Assembly: GCA_023838465.1 (NCBI GenBank)
Contig: JAIVEQ010000011.1
Location: 1-64,000 of the forward strand
Origin: Candidatus Thiodiazotropha sp.
GTDB taxonomy: Bacteria; Pseudomonadota; Gammaproteobacteria; Chromatiales; Chromatiaceae
DNA length: 64,000 bases
Direction of reading: 5' to 3'
In this document: positions 63,818-64,000 of the stretch, piece by piece
Layout: every line of letters begins with the position of its first letter
How positions within the stretch are numbered: the stretch's first letter is position 1
Translations under genes and position numbers: made by a program
The notes under the pieces: model-generated
Seen by the model: the letters and a program-made list of their open reading frames with translations, nothing else
Told to the model about the DNA's origin: nothing
The model's database searches: none

Positions 63818-64000
63818 ATGGGACGCAGACGTAGACGCAAGCAGCTTCCGGTAGAACCGTTTGAAGCAGAGATTGACTCTTTAACACATGATGGAAAAGG
63901 TGTTGCACATATAGAGGGCAAGGCCACCTTTGTGCATGGTTCGCTACCCGGAGAACGGGTGCGTTTTCTCTATACAGGTCGCTGGCGAAAGTACGATGAG
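63818..64000 (+). CDS. rlmD: 23S rRNA (uracil-1939-C5)-methyltransferase RlmD, partial
   Basis: The window ends after 61 codons. The visible part is an N-terminal basic start followed by a TRAM domain (FEAEIDSLTHDGKGVAHIEGKATFVHGSLPGERVRF), as in RlmD. The SAM-binding and cluster-binding regions lie beyond the end. The gene starts at ATG 63818, one base after cysM; cysM-rlmD is a known gammaproteobacterial order. Other TRAM methyltransferases are possible from so short a piece. Confidence 0.85.
   Translation, partial: MGRRRRRKQLPVEPFEAEIDSLTHDGKGVAHIEGKATFVHGSLPGERVRFLYTGRWRKYDE

Noticed and set aside
1..64000. CRISPR arrays, prophage or complete insertion sequences
   Set aside because: No regularly spaced direct repeats, integrase, transposase or phage structural gene was seen; the only mobile-like material is the short non-coding elements listed above.

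Overview
The window reads as a chromosomal segment of a gammaproteobacterium, most like the sulfur-oxidising Chromatiales or symbiont lineages. This is an inference from gene content and order: rpoE-rseABC-degP followed by lepA-lepB-DUF4845-rnc-era-recO-pdxJ, fleQ-fleSR-fliEFGHIJ, DUF1841, ATP-dependent PEP carboxykinase, and a V-type ATPase. Nearly all of it is coding. I found no rRNA, tRNA, CRISPR array, prophage or intact insertion sequence.

Layout. 1-1085: a cold-shock gene (csp) and AT-rich non-coding DNA. 1086-9707: a complete nine-subunit V/A-type ATPase operon on the minus strand, transcribed H-C-I-K-F-E-A-B-D. 10056-12895: minus-strand HIT protein, DUF971 protein, ferrochelatase (hemH) and an unrecognised 307-residue protein. 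12993-16667: pckA, nth, a DUF302 gene with a frameshifted 3' end, DUF1841 and a small membrane protein. 16832-17851: FHA and PilZ proteins. 18419-31509: a flagellar block with fleQ, fleSR, fliEFGHIJ, an EAL-HDOD protein, a small secreted cysteine protein, and detached FlhB-like and FliK-like genes. 31609-34178: a GYF-like/pentapeptide-repeat membrane protein, AMMECR1 (AmrA) and rdgC. 34586-37980: three nucleotide-sugar enzymes. 38239-47484: a B12-type radical SAM protein, tmcA, hypF, the AmrS radical SAM enzyme, the Memo-like AmrB and a primase-polymerase-like gene fused to it by a GTGA overlap. 47614-60164: nadB, the envelope-stress operon and the lepA-pdxJ housekeeping block. 60389-64000: DUF389, a spermidine-synthase-like protein, a CBS protein, cysM and the start of rlmD.

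How the parts connect. Three sites with the invariant GG-N10-GC spacing of sigma-54 promoters precede fleS, fliE and the EAL-HDOD gene, which fits a FleQ-driven flagellar cascade. A fourth, unexpected one precedes pckA. The rpoE operon carries its anti-sigma factor, the RseB and RseC modulators and the periplasmic protease DegP. The three proteins of the AmmeMemoRadiSam set are all present, split over about 12 kb.

The less ordinary material lies between and beside genes. There is a 180-bp MITE-like palindrome abutting rdgC, two copies of an AATT-rich element with inverted termini placed directly after stop codons inside operons, and three copies of a REP-like inverted repeat at gene 3' ends. 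There is also the AmrB-primase coupling and several short unknown genes. Several genes use TTG or GTG starts.
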